NCBI RefSeq assembly: GCF_023016285.1
Contig: NZ_CP095413.1
Coordinates: 4,912,501-4,976,500, forward strand
From: Muricauda sp. SCSIO 64092
GTDB lineage: Bacteria > Bacteroidota > Bacteroidia > Flavobacteriales > Flavobacteriaceae
DNA length: 64,000 bases
Reading direction: 5' to 3'
Below, piece by piece: positions 1 to 7,040 of the stretch; within the stretch, counting starts at the first letter, position 1, and every line of letters begins with the position of its first letter. Made by a program: the position numbers and the translations under genes. Under the pieces are notes generated by a model. The model saw only the letters and a program-made list of their open reading frames with translations, did not search any database and was not told the origin of the DNA.

Positions 1-675
1 GGCTATGAAGTTGTGGATAACGTCATAGTTTATGAGCAAGCCATTGAGGTACTTAAAAACAACCATGTAGACCTTGTTTTGATTGATATTATTTTGGCTT
101 CGGACAAAACAGGTATCGATTTAGGAAAACATATCCGTCAGAATTACAACATCCCGTTCATATTTGTGACCTCCAATTCAGATAAGGCCACGGTGGAAAA
201 TGCCAAAACGGTAAAACCGGATGGTTATTTGGTAAAACCTTTTGAACAACAGGATCTATATACTTCCATTGAGATTGCCCTCTCCAATTTCAACTATTCC
301 AAAAAGGAATCCAGTACCGATATTGCAGGAAGTGGAGGGGACAGTTTTACCTCTAATTCCGTTTTAAAGGATTCCATATTTGTGAAAAAACAGCACTTGT
401 ATTACAGGATTCAGTTTGGGGACATCCAATTTATAAAAGCGGATAACGTATACTTGGAGGTAAACACTGTGGACAAAAAGTTTTTGGTACGGTCCCCACT
501 TAAAGACTACTTGGAGAAGCTTCCCAAGAATAAGTTTTACAGGGCACACAAATCATACATTGTGAATGTGGATCATATTGATGCCATAAACTCCAAGGAT
601 ATTATGATCAACAATACATTGATTCCTATTTCCAAGGATTTTAAGGAGTTCATCATTTCCTCCATGAATTCGTAA
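1..675 (+). CDS. LytTR-family response regulator (5' end outside window)
   Basis: Cytoplasmic two-component response regulator that binds DNA. The reading frame is open to base 1 (GYEVV precedes the first possible start at 13), so the first receiver strand lies outside the window. What remains of the receiver domain has the phospho-acceptor Asp in DLVLIDIIL (codon at 85-87), the switch region FVTSNS and the conserved Lys of GYLVKPF. After a Ser/Gly-rich linker comes a LytTR DNA-binding domain (about residues 120-218 counted from 13) with the typical YYRIQFGDIQFIKADNVY and FYRAHKSYIVN stretches. LytTR domains usually bind pairs of about 9-bp direct repeats 12-13 bp apart, and exactly such pairs occur downstream at 767-796, 1002-1031 and 1201-1230. 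The histidine kinase at 1320 is the likely partner (inference). Confidence 0.93.
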   Translation, partial: GYEVVDNVIVYEQAIEVLKNNHVDLVLIDIILASDKTGIDLGKHIRQNYNIPFIFVTSNSDKATVENAKTVKPDGYLVKPFEQQDLYTSIEIALSNFNYSKKESSTDIAGSGGDSFTSNSVLKDSIFVKKQHLYYRIQFGDIQFIKADNVYLEVNTVDKKFLVRSPLKDYLEKLPKNKFYRAHKSYIVNVDHIDAINSKDIMINNTLIPISKDFKEFIISSMNS

Positions 676-703
676 CCATAATTTCATAACAGTATACTAC
701 TGA

Positions 704-733
704 TAAGCGGCTTTTATAGGGCCGCTTTTTTAT
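704..733 (+). terminator. Intrinsic terminator of the response regulator gene
   Basis: Stem AAGCGGC (704-711) pairs with GCCGCTT (721-727) around a short T-rich loop and is followed by a run of T. It lies 29 bp after the stop codon of the response regulator. Confidence 0.8.
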
Positions 734-766
734 GGAACAAACCCTGCAAATCACATGGGTTTCCAA

Positions 767-833
767 AATCACCACACTTTAAGGAAGGTTCACAACAATA
801 TTTTCCAAATACGGCTTGATGATCCTACATTTG
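767..833 (+). promoter_or_regulatory. Promoter P1 with paired 9-bp operator repeats
   Basis: A half-site pair AATCACCAC (767-775) and GTTCACAAC (788-796), 12 bp apart, is followed after exactly 29 bp by TACATTTG (826-833). That octamer matches the Bacteroidota -7 consensus TAnnTTTG. The same spacing recurs in the promoters at 1002-1068 and 1201-1267, which is why I accept the weaker first half-site (6 of 9 matches to TTTCACAAC). A LytTR regulator binding here is inference from the repeat geometry and the adjacent gene. Confidence 0.6.
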
Positions 834-839
834 AACTGT

Positions 840-930
840 AATTACTTAACAACATAAAAAGAGTAATTTTTTCATTTTCATATAGTGTTCTCGTGCAAAG
901 GTCCCACTTAAAAGGTGGGATCTTTTTTTT
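840..930 (+). ncRNA. Putative small RNA 1 (about 90 nt)
   Basis: Predicted from a promoter and a terminator with no gene between. The -7 box at 826-833 would start transcription near 839-840. The RNA would open with a 5' hairpin (AATTACT 840-846 with AGTAATT 862-868), continue with an unpaired linker and end in an intrinsic terminator (TCCCACTT with AGGTGGGA, then eight T, 901-930). No Rfam family is recognised. It shares the nonamer ATATAGTGT (880-888) with putative small RNA 2. Expression is not demonstrated. Confidence 0.5.
901..930 (+). terminator. Intrinsic terminator of putative small RNA 1
   Basis: GTCCCACTT pairs with AGGTGGGAT around a short A-rich loop, followed by an uninterrupted T run to 930. 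It does not follow any protein gene, which is the main reason to suspect a short RNA. Confidence 0.8.
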
Positions 931-1001
931 GTTGTAGTTGGCCCATTCCACAAAATGCACAAAACATCGATAAAATGTATATTGACATTCACCATCTGCC
1001 G

Positions 1002-1068
1002 TTTCACAACAAAAAACACCACTTTCACAACAAAACAAAATCCCTAAAGGTCATTCGTTCTATTTTTG
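1002..1068 (+). promoter_or_regulatory. Promoter P2 with paired 9-bp operator repeats
   Basis: Two perfect copies of TTTCACAAC (1002-1010 and 1023-1031), both followed by AAAA, lie 21 bp apart centre to centre, which is two helical turns. After 29 bp comes TATTTTTG (1061-1068), a perfect TAnnTTTG -7 box. No TTG is seen at the usual -33 position, which fits an activator-dependent promoter. Binding by the LytTR regulator encoded at 1-675 is inferred. Confidence 0.7.
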
Positions 1069-1073
1069 AAGTA

Positions 1074-1152
1074 GTTGTATGAATCCCCAAATCTTACAAT
1101 TTGATATAGTGTCAAAAAAAGGGCTGTACGTTTTCTGTACAGTCCTTTTTAT
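1074..1152 (+). ncRNA. Putative small RNA 2 (about 78 nt)
   Basis: Transcription from the -7 box at 1061-1068 would start near 1074 and end at the strong terminator at 1121-1150. No reading frame of note lies between. The RNA would have a single-stranded 5' half that contains ATATAGTGT (1104-1112), also found in putative small RNA 1, followed by a poly-A stretch and the terminator stem. Its promoter copies that of the kinase gene, so both should respond to the same signal. No known RNA family is recognised. Confidence 0.5.
1121..1150 (+). terminator. Intrinsic terminator of putative small RNA 2
   Basis: GGGCTGTAC (1121-1129) pairs with GTACAGTCC around a short T-rich loop with one G-T pair, and is followed by five T. 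It lies 170 bp upstream of the nearest protein start. Confidence 0.8.
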
Positions 1153-1200
1153 TATCCAAAAAGATGACCTTCAAAGCAGGGATTAACAACTTTTAAGGGA

Positions 1201-1267
1201 TTTCACTACTTATGGAGCGGGCTTTACAACAAAAATGAAGGAGTGATGTGAATTCACGCTAATTTTG
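1201..1267 (+). promoter_or_regulatory. Promoter P3 of the histidine kinase, with paired repeats
   Basis: TTTCACTAC (1201-1209) and CTTTACAAC (1222-1230) are separated by 12 bp. TAATTTTG (1260-1267), a perfect TAnnTTTG box, follows after 29 bp. The spacing matches P1 and P2 to the base. A start near 1273 gives the kinase mRNA a leader of about 47 nt. Confidence 0.65.
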
Positions 1268-1319
1268 AGGTGGAGAGTGCCCCAAATGCACACTATGGTT
1301 TTTATTAAGTATTGATTGA

Positions 1320-3284
1320 ATGCTTCTTGAAGGGAAAAAATTGCTAAATCTTCTATCAATCCTTTTTTTGGGACTCACCTTGGTATATCCCCAAGAGGAG
1401 GTAAAGGATAGCGATCCACTGATTGAGTTTCAAGAAACCGAAGGTGCGAATGGCAAATTGAAGTTTTTTGTCCAAACTCCCAACAGATACGTTCAAAGCT
1501 CGGCCTATGATTGGTTGGAATCCGTTATGGTTTATTTGGGTACTGCCGAAAAAATCAAGGATTCCAGCGCGATTTATACCTACAGGCTAATGCAGGCCCA
1601 ATTGTATAATGATATTGGTGACTTTGATAAAAGTATTGCCCTTGCCAAGGAACTGTACGATGTTACGGATAGTCTGGACACTCGATCCATTACCCTGGTC
1701 TTAAAGCTTTTGGATGACAACTATGGTAACCTCCAGATGTTTGACAAACAAATTGAGACCCGGGAGAAAATGCAACGCCTTGGGGTGATTGAAGGCGTGC
1801 GGTTTTATGATATTTATGCCAGTATGGGATTGTATCGTAAAGCGATGAACCAGTATATCCAAACGGATGGTATTGCGGTTCCGGACAATGACCATTTAGG
1901 TCTGGCCAAGCATCATAACAAAGTGGGCTATTATTTGTTTAAGGACAAATCGGCCGCTACCGCAATCAACGAGTTCAATAAGGCACTTGGGTATTTAAAA
2001 GTGTACAATAACGATATTTCCAAACAAAAATCAGAGAATGATATTTTTGAAAGTGAGGCATTGCGTGCGGAGATAGAAGGGAATATTGGAAAGTGCCATG
2101 TGCTCCTAAAAGAACATACTGAGGCCATTCCCCTTTTGACCGATGGCATTGCGGTATTAAAGGAATTCAACCACGGAAGGTATGGTCAGCATATTATGGA
2201 CAATACGCTGGCTTTGGCCGAGGCGCATCTCAAGCTCGAAAACAATAGGACCGCAAAAAGGCTCTTGGACGAAGAGTTTGAAGATATGGGCATCCAACAG
2301 GAAATAAAACGAAACAAACTCCTGGCTACATACCATGAAAAGTTCGAAAACTATAAGAGTTCAACCGCCCTATTAAAAAGAAACCAACAAATAACGGATT
2401 CGTTAAAGACAAATGAAGTTTCCATTTTAAACCAACAGTTGGTGGCCATAGTGGGGGACTCTGATTTAGAAAACTCGCGTAGGATCATAAACGAACAAAA
2501 ATTGGCCAATGAAAAGATCCGAAGTGAGATACAGGCTAAGGACGAACGAATCAATCTTGTTTTCATTTCATTGATTTTTACACTTTTAGGTTTTGCTGGC
2601 TTGGTGTATGCCTATATGAAAAGTATTAAAAACCAGCGTCTAATAGCAGATCAGAAGCATATCATTGAAAACTCCCTGAAAGAGAAGGATTCCCTTTTAA
2701 AAGAGATTCACCATAGGGTTAAAAACAATTTGCAAATGGTTTCCAGTCTCTTGAGCCTGCAAACCAGGAATACCAAAAGCAAGGCGGCAATCGTAGCCCT
2801 TGAAGAAGGTAAGAGTAGGGTAAAGGCAATGGCCTTGATACACCAAAAGTTATATCAGAACGACGATTTGTCGGTAATTGAAATGCAAGGCTATATCGAA
2901 AGCCTTATCAACAGCGTACAGTCCGTTTATAAAAAAGGGGGGCATAACATTAGTATTACCGTTGATGCGGAGGGAACGGAGTTGGATATCGATAGGGCCA
3001 TACCTTTTGGGCTTATTTTGAATGAACTGGTATCCAATACCTTTAAATATGCCTTTCCAGAGGGAGACGACGACGGCAAGATCTATATCCACCTACGTAA
3101 CAATGGCCAGGAAGGATATTTTGAATATGCGGACAATGGAGTAGGGCTTCCGGAAGATACCGAAGAACGTACCAATAACTCCATGGGGTTACGACTTATC
3201 AACAGATTGGTCAATCAACTACAATCCAAATTGAACATCGACCGTAATAAGGAAGGGGTACGTTTCTGGTTCAATTTCAATTGA
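1320..3284 (+). CDS. TPR-containing membrane sensor histidine kinase (HisKA_2)
   Basis: Senses a signal and phosphorylates a response regulator. The N-terminus is a signal peptide or membrane anchor (LLNLLSILFLGLTLVYP). Residues about 60-370 form tetratricopeptide repeats outside the cytoplasm, a coiled coil follows, and one membrane span lies near 411-433. The kinase core has the HisKA_2 motif EIHHRVKNNLQM with the phospho-acceptor His at 464/465. HATPase_c follows, with the N box LNELVSNTFKYAF near residue 567, DNGVGLP and GLRLINRL. At 654 aa the protein looks complete. The upstream promoter carries the same paired repeats as two putative small-RNA promoters, and a LytTR regulator gene lies 645 bp upstream, so the two proteins probably form one system (inference from position and shared sites). 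Confidence 0.93.
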   Translation: MLLEGKKLLNLLSILFLGLTLVYPQEEVKDSDPLIEFQETEGANGKLKFFVQTPNRYVQSSAYDWLESVMVYLGTAEKIKDSSAIYTYRLMQAQLYNDIGDFDKSIALAKELYDVTDSLDTRSITLVLKLLDDNYGNLQMFDKQIETREKMQRLGVIEGVRFYDIYASMGLYRKAMNQYIQTDGIAVPDNDHLGLAKHHNKVGYYLFKDKSAATAINEFNKALGYLKVYNNDISKQKSENDIFESEALRAEIEGNIGKCHVLLKEHTEAIPLLTDGIAVLKEFNHGRYGQHIMDNTLALAEAHLKLENNRTAKRLLDEEFEDMGIQQEIKRNKLLATYHEKFENYKSSTALLKRNQQITDSLKTNEVSILNQQLVAIVGDSDLENSRRIINEQKLANEKIRSEIQAKDERINLVFISLIFTLLGFAGLVYAYMKSIKNQRLIADQKHIIENSLKEKDSLLKEIHHRVKNNLQMVSSLLSLQTRNTKSKAAIVALEEGKSRVKAMALIHQKLYQNDDLSVIEMQGYIESLINSVQSVYKKGGHNISITVDAEGTELDIDRAIPFGLILNELVSNTFKYAFPEGDDDGKIYIHLRNNGQEGYFEYADNGVGLPEDTEERTNNSMGLRLINRLVNQLQSKLNIDRNKEGVRFWFNFN

Positions 3285-3391
3285 TTCTACCTGTTTTTTT
3301 GATATTACATGGATAAGTCCATCTCCGTTAAGATGATGCAATCCCTGAACGGGAAACCTTCATAAATAACAAACGAAATTCCTTACGTCGT

Positions 3392-3399
3392 TATTTTTG
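3392..3399 (+). promoter_or_regulatory. -7 box upstream of the beta-propeller gene
   Basis: TATTTTTG matches TAnnTTTG and lies 75 bp upstream of the start at 3474. No convincing TTG at -33. The interval 3285-3473 holds no gene. Confidence 0.45.
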
Positions 3400-3473
3400 T
3401 ATCATAGATTGAAACTATTGGATGCTTTTTTCTCGTCCAAGAAGAATATCTTGTAAGGAACAAATGCATCTTC

Positions 3474-4997
3474 ATGTCAAAATTTCTCGTTCAGTATTGT
3501 TTTGTTTGCTTCGTTTTCATGACCCAGGTAATTGCCGCCCAAGACCAGGGCTTGGGAATCTTTACTGGTAATAGGGACATCGGCAGTCCTAAAATTTCGG
3601 GTAATGCCTCTTACGATGACCATGAACAAACCTATACGATTGTTGGGGCCGGAGCGAACATTTGGGGTCAACGTGACGAGTTCAGGTATTTATACCAAAA
3701 GATAAAAGGGGATTTCATAGCCACAGCCAATTTTGAATTTGAGGGATATAATGAAGTACATCGGAAGACGGGATGGATGGCCCGTGCCAGTGAGGGCGAT
3801 AATGCGGTGATGGTAGGCGGATTCCTCCATGGAGATGGCCTCACAGCGGGGCAATGGCGCGAAAGAAGAGGGGCCGATATGCAAAACCCCGAAGATGATG
3901 TTTGGGCACCAAAACGCTTTTACCAAATCATTCAATTGGAGCGAAAAGGCAGTGAATTCATTGTACGCGCAGCACATGCCGGTGCACCTTTGCAGGAAAT
4001 CAGTAGAAAAAAGTTGCCATTCATGCCGGACGAAGTATTGACGGGAATCGTCATTTGTTCCCATGATGCCAATACAAAGGAAACCGCAAAAGTATGGAAC
4101 GTGCGTATCGATCAGCCGGTGGCAGAAGAATATGACCCTTATAATTCGGGGTGGATGGGTTGCCGTATGGAAACCATGAATGTTTTTACCGGTAAACGCA
4201 AGGTGATCTTTGAAAAGGACGATCGTTTTGAAGCTCCCAATTGGATGCCGGATGGTGAGCGTTTACTCTTTAACATGGATGGTTTTGCCTATACCATGCC
4301 GGTAATCGGGGGAGCGCCTGAAAAACTAAATACCGGTTTTGCCAATAAATTGAACAATGACCACTGCATATCCTTTGATGGAAAACAGTTGGCCATTAGT
4401 CATGGAGAAGGCCTTTCCTCCAAGATTTATACATTGCCCTTATCGGGAGGGACACCACGACTGATCACTGAGAAAGAGCCCTCATTCCTGCACGGTTGGG
4501 CACCCAACAACAGGGAGTTGACCTATGTGGCGGAGCGTGGTAACGGCCGTTACAATATTTATAAAATTGGCATTAAAAAAGGGAGCAAGGAAGTCCAGCT
4601 TACCGATGTGAAGAAATACGAACATGTGGATGGCAGTGAGTATTCTCCCGACGGAAAGTACATTTATTACAATGGTTCCACCAATGGGGGAAGCATGCAG
4701 ATATGGCGTATGCGGCCGGATGGGAGCCGAAAGGAGCAATTGACCTTTGACCAGTACAACAACTGGTTCCCCCATATCTCTCCGGATGGGAAATGGATTG
4801 CGTTTCTATCGTATGAAAATGATATTCCTTTAAATTCACATCCATCCTTTAAACGGGTGATGCTGCGTTTAATGCCCACCAAAGGAGGGGCCATTAGAAC
4901 AATTGCCTATTTATACGGAGGGCAGGGGACCATTAATGTAAATTCTTGGTCACCGGACAGCAAACATATTGCGTTTGTAAGCAATTCACGCCCATAA
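3474..4997 (+). CDS. Secreted TolB-like WD40/PD40 beta-propeller protein
   Basis: Exported protein with a signal peptide (FVCFVFMTQVIAA, cleavage before QDQG). Residues about 25-215 look like the concanavalin-type domain often found in such proteins (the FEFEG and GWMARA stretches). The C-terminal half is a PD40/WD40-like propeller with repeated motifs such as PNWMPDGERLLFN, HGWAPNNRELTYV, SEYSPDGKYIYYN, PHISPDGKWIAFL and NSWSPDSKHIAFV. Such propellers bind partners or carbohydrates. No catalytic motif is visible and the substrate is unknown. It stands alone between the kinase gene and menC. The start at 3474 gives a clean signal peptide. Confidence 0.85.
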   Translation: MSKFLVQYCFVCFVFMTQVIAAQDQGLGIFTGNRDIGSPKISGNASYDDHEQTYTIVGAGANIWGQRDEFRYLYQKIKGDFIATANFEFEGYNEVHRKTGWMARASEGDNAVMVGGFLHGDGLTAGQWRERRGADMQNPEDDVWAPKRFYQIIQLERKGSEFIVRAAHAGAPLQEISRKKLPFMPDEVLTGIVICSHDANTKETAKVWNVRIDQPVAEEYDPYNSGWMGCRMETMNVFTGKRKVIFEKDDRFEAPNWMPDGERLLFNMDGFAYTMPVIGGAPEKLNTGFANKLNNDHCISFDGKQLAISHGEGLSSKIYTLPLSGGTPRLITEKEPSFLHGWAPNNRELTYVAERGNGRYNIYKIGIKKGSKEVQLTDVKKYEHVDGSEYSPDGKYIYYNGSTNGGSMQIWRMRPDGSRKEQLTFDQYNNWFPHISPDGKWIAFLSYENDIPLNSHPSFKRVMLRLMPTKGGAIRTIAYLYGGQGTINVNSWSPDSKHIAFVSNSRP

Positions 4998-5042
4998 ATT
5001 CAAATTAGGTTACCCGTTATAATTTTTGCTTTCCATTATGGG

Positions 5043-5050
5043 TATTTTTG
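5043..5050 (+). promoter_or_regulatory. -7 box immediately upstream of menC
   Basis: TATTTTTG ends 8 bp before the preferred ATG of menC at 5059, so the mRNA would be leaderless or nearly so. If an upstream in-frame start (TTG 5026 or ATG 5038) were used, this box would lie inside the gene and could not serve it. Confidence 0.45.
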
Positions 5051-5058
5051 CCAATAGT

Positions 5059-6111
5059 ATGAAGGCAAGTTACCATAAGTATGTTTTACGGTTTAAACGA
5101 CCCAGTGGAACTTCAAGGGGAATTTTAATTGAGAAGGAAACATGGTTTTTGGTTCTGGAATCCGATGATGGATTGGGATTGGGGGAATGTGGTATTTTAA
5201 GGGGGTTGAGCTTTGACGATAGACCGGACTACGAGGAGAAACTCAAATGGGTCTGTGCCCATATAGCCCTGGGAAAACAAAAGCTGTTTAGGGAGTTGAA
5301 CGATTATCCATCAATAAAGTTTGGTTTGGAACAAGCATTTTCGTCCCTGCGGTCAAAAAACATGTTCCATCTTTTTCCTTCCGATTTTCTCTCCGCCGAA
5401 GCCCCAATACCTATAAATGGTCTGGTTTGGATGGGGGATAAGGACTTTATGTTCGAACAGATCAAACAAAAATTGAATGAGGGCTTTTCCTGTATTAAAA
5501 TGAAGATTGGGGCCATTGATTTTGAAACGGAATTAAGCCTGCTAGGGTATATCCGAAAACAATTTCCAAGGGAAGACATCGAAATTCGTGTCGATGCCAA
5601 TGGGGCGTTTGCCACGGATGAGGCACTGCGTAAACTGGAGATCCTGGCAAGTTTGGATATCCATTCCATAGAACAACCCATTAAACCGGGACAATGGGAA
5701 GCTATGGCATTACTCTGTGAAAAGAGCCCGTTACCCATTGCCCTGGATGAAGAGTTGATCGGGATAACCGATGTAACAAAACGCAGGGAATTGATACAAA
5801 CCGTAAAGCCGCAGTACATCATTTTAAAACCAAGTTTGTTGGGCGGATTTGTTGAAAGTGGGAATTGGATAGCATTGGCTGAGGAACATGGTGTGGGATG
5901 GTGGGTCACCAGTGCACTGGAAAGCAATATAGGCTTAAATGCCATAGCCCAATGGACCTATACATTGAACAATAAACTACCCCAGGGCCTGGGTACAGGG
6001 GGGTTGTTCACCAATAACTTCAATGCTCCGCTTATCGTGGAGAATGGTAAGCTTTTTTACCGAAAAGGATTATCTTGGCAAGCGGACATAATCAAAACAA
6101 TATGTACATAG
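5059..6111 (+). CDS. menC: o-Succinylbenzoate synthase (menaquinone synthesis)
   Basis: Enolase-superfamily enzyme that dehydrates SHCHC to o-succinylbenzoate in menaquinone synthesis. The N-terminal capping domain starts with YHKYVLRFKRPSGTSRG. The barrel carries the catalytic Lys pair of the superfamily (CIKMKIG and ILKPSLLGG) and metal ligands in RVDANGAF, SIEQPI and ALDEEL. The glycine-rich end GLGTGGLF is typical of MenC. Upstream in-frame starts exist (TTG 5026, ATG 5038), but ATG 5059 gives the N-terminus I expect for flavobacterial MenC and respects the -7 box at 5043. The gene overlaps the CPBP protease gene by 10 bp and is followed by menE, so the three form one operon. Confidence 0.92.
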   Translation: MKASYHKYVLRFKRPSGTSRGILIEKETWFLVLESDDGLGLGECGILRGLSFDDRPDYEEKLKWVCAHIALGKQKLFRELNDYPSIKFGLEQAFSSLRSKNMFHLFPSDFLSAEAPIPINGLVWMGDKDFMFEQIKQKLNEGFSCIKMKIGAIDFETELSLLGYIRKQFPREDIEIRVDANGAFATDEALRKLEILASLDIHSIEQPIKPGQWEAMALLCEKSPLPIALDEELIGITDVTKRRELIQTVKPQYIILKPSLLGGFVESGNWIALAEEHGVGWWVTSALESNIGLNAIAQWTYTLNNKLPQGLGTGGLFTNNFNAPLIVENGKLFYRKGLSWQADIIKTICT

Positions 6112-7040
6112 AACAGGGATATAGGGGAAACATAGGAATTTGGAAATATTTCGTGATTCCCATTGGCTTCATCGCTTTTATGGTAATGAACTATGTATTG
6201 ACCATCAATTCCCCGGTAAATGTTGAGGATGCCATGGCCGCAATGATTGACCAGTTTGGTTCCAACTTGGTGCTGATCATGTTATTGATTCCACTGGTAG
6301 CCGGATTCTTTTTGGTTTTGGGATGGACCTATCTGGTGCATGGCCAATCCATTAACTCCCTTACCACTTCCAGGCCAAAAACGGATTGGAGTAGGATTTT
6401 CTATGCCTTTTTCCTTTGGGGAGGAATCACGGCCATTTTCACCTTGATCGATGTATATGCGTCTCCGGAAGATTATGTCCTGAATTTTAATCTGTCCAAA
6501 TTTATTCCCTTGGCCATTATTGCCATTCTATTGATTCCCTTACAGACCAGTTTTGAAGAATATCTTTTTCGGGGGCATATGATGCAGGGATTGGGAATTT
6601 TAGCTAAAAATCGTTGGCTGCCCTTGGTCATCACTTCGGTTTTATTTGGACTGATGCACATTGCAAATCCAGAGGTCGAAAAGCTGGGATTGGGCCTCAT
6701 GGTCTACTATATTGGAACAGGTTTCTTTTTGGGCATCATTACGCTGATGGATGAAGGGTTGGAACTCGCACTGGGATTCCATGCCGCCAATAATTTGATA
6801 ACGGCACTTTTGGTAACGGCCGATTGGACCGCTTTTCAAACAAATTCCATTTATCGTGACGTTTCCGAACCCAGTTTGGGACTGGATGCATTTATTCCGG
6901 TTTTTGTGGTATTCCCTATTTTGTTGGTCGTCTTTTCGCGAAAGTATAAATGGTCCAATTGGAAGGAACGGTTAATTGGTGATGTGATGACCAAAGAAAA
7001 GTTTATAGCTATCCAAGATGGGAATTCATCCAGCGTTTAA
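6102..7040 (+). CDS. CPBP-family intramembrane glutamic protease
   Basis: Integral membrane protein of the CPBP/Abi (type II CAAX protease-like) family with about eight hydrophobic segments. The family motifs are present: EEYLFRGHMMQGL (EExxxR), FGLMHIAN (FxxxH) and the C-terminal HAANN. Members cut prenylated or other membrane substrates, or serve in immunity; the target here is unknown. A TTG start at 6075 is possible, but ATG 6102 overlaps the menC stop by 10 bp as in translational coupling. It also overlaps menE by 23 bp. Its place between two menaquinone genes suggests cotranscription and does not prove a role in that pathway. Confidence 0.88.
   Translation: MYIEQGYRGNIGIWKYFVIPIGFIAFMVMNYVLTINSPVNVEDAMAAMIDQFGSNLVLIMLLIPLVAGFFLVLGWTYLVHGQSINSLTTSRPKTDWSRIFYAFFLWGGITAIFTLIDVYASPEDYVLNFNLSKFIPLAIIAILLIPLQTSFEEYLFRGHMMQGLGILAKNRWLPLVITSVLFGLMHIANPEVEKLGLGLMVYYIGTGFFLGIITLMDEGLELALGFHAANNLITALLVTADWTAFQTNSIYRDVSEPSLGLDAFIPVFVVFPILLVVFSRKYKWSNWKERLIGDVMTKEKFIAIQDGNSSSV

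Noticed and set aside
790..1038. Short minus-strand frames (about 60-80 codons) in the region before the kinase gene
   Set aside because: They run antisense through predicted promoters and terminators, lack promoters and show no protein-like composition. The RNA interpretation explains the region better.
1182..1209. ATTAACAAC at 1182-1190 considered as a third half-site of promoter P3
   Set aside because: Its distance to the next half-site is 19 bp centre to centre, not 21, and similarity to the consensus is weak.
5304..5945. 213-codon minus-strand frame
   Set aside because: Fully antisense to menC, which has clear enolase-family motifs. Long antisense frames are a by-product of codon composition.
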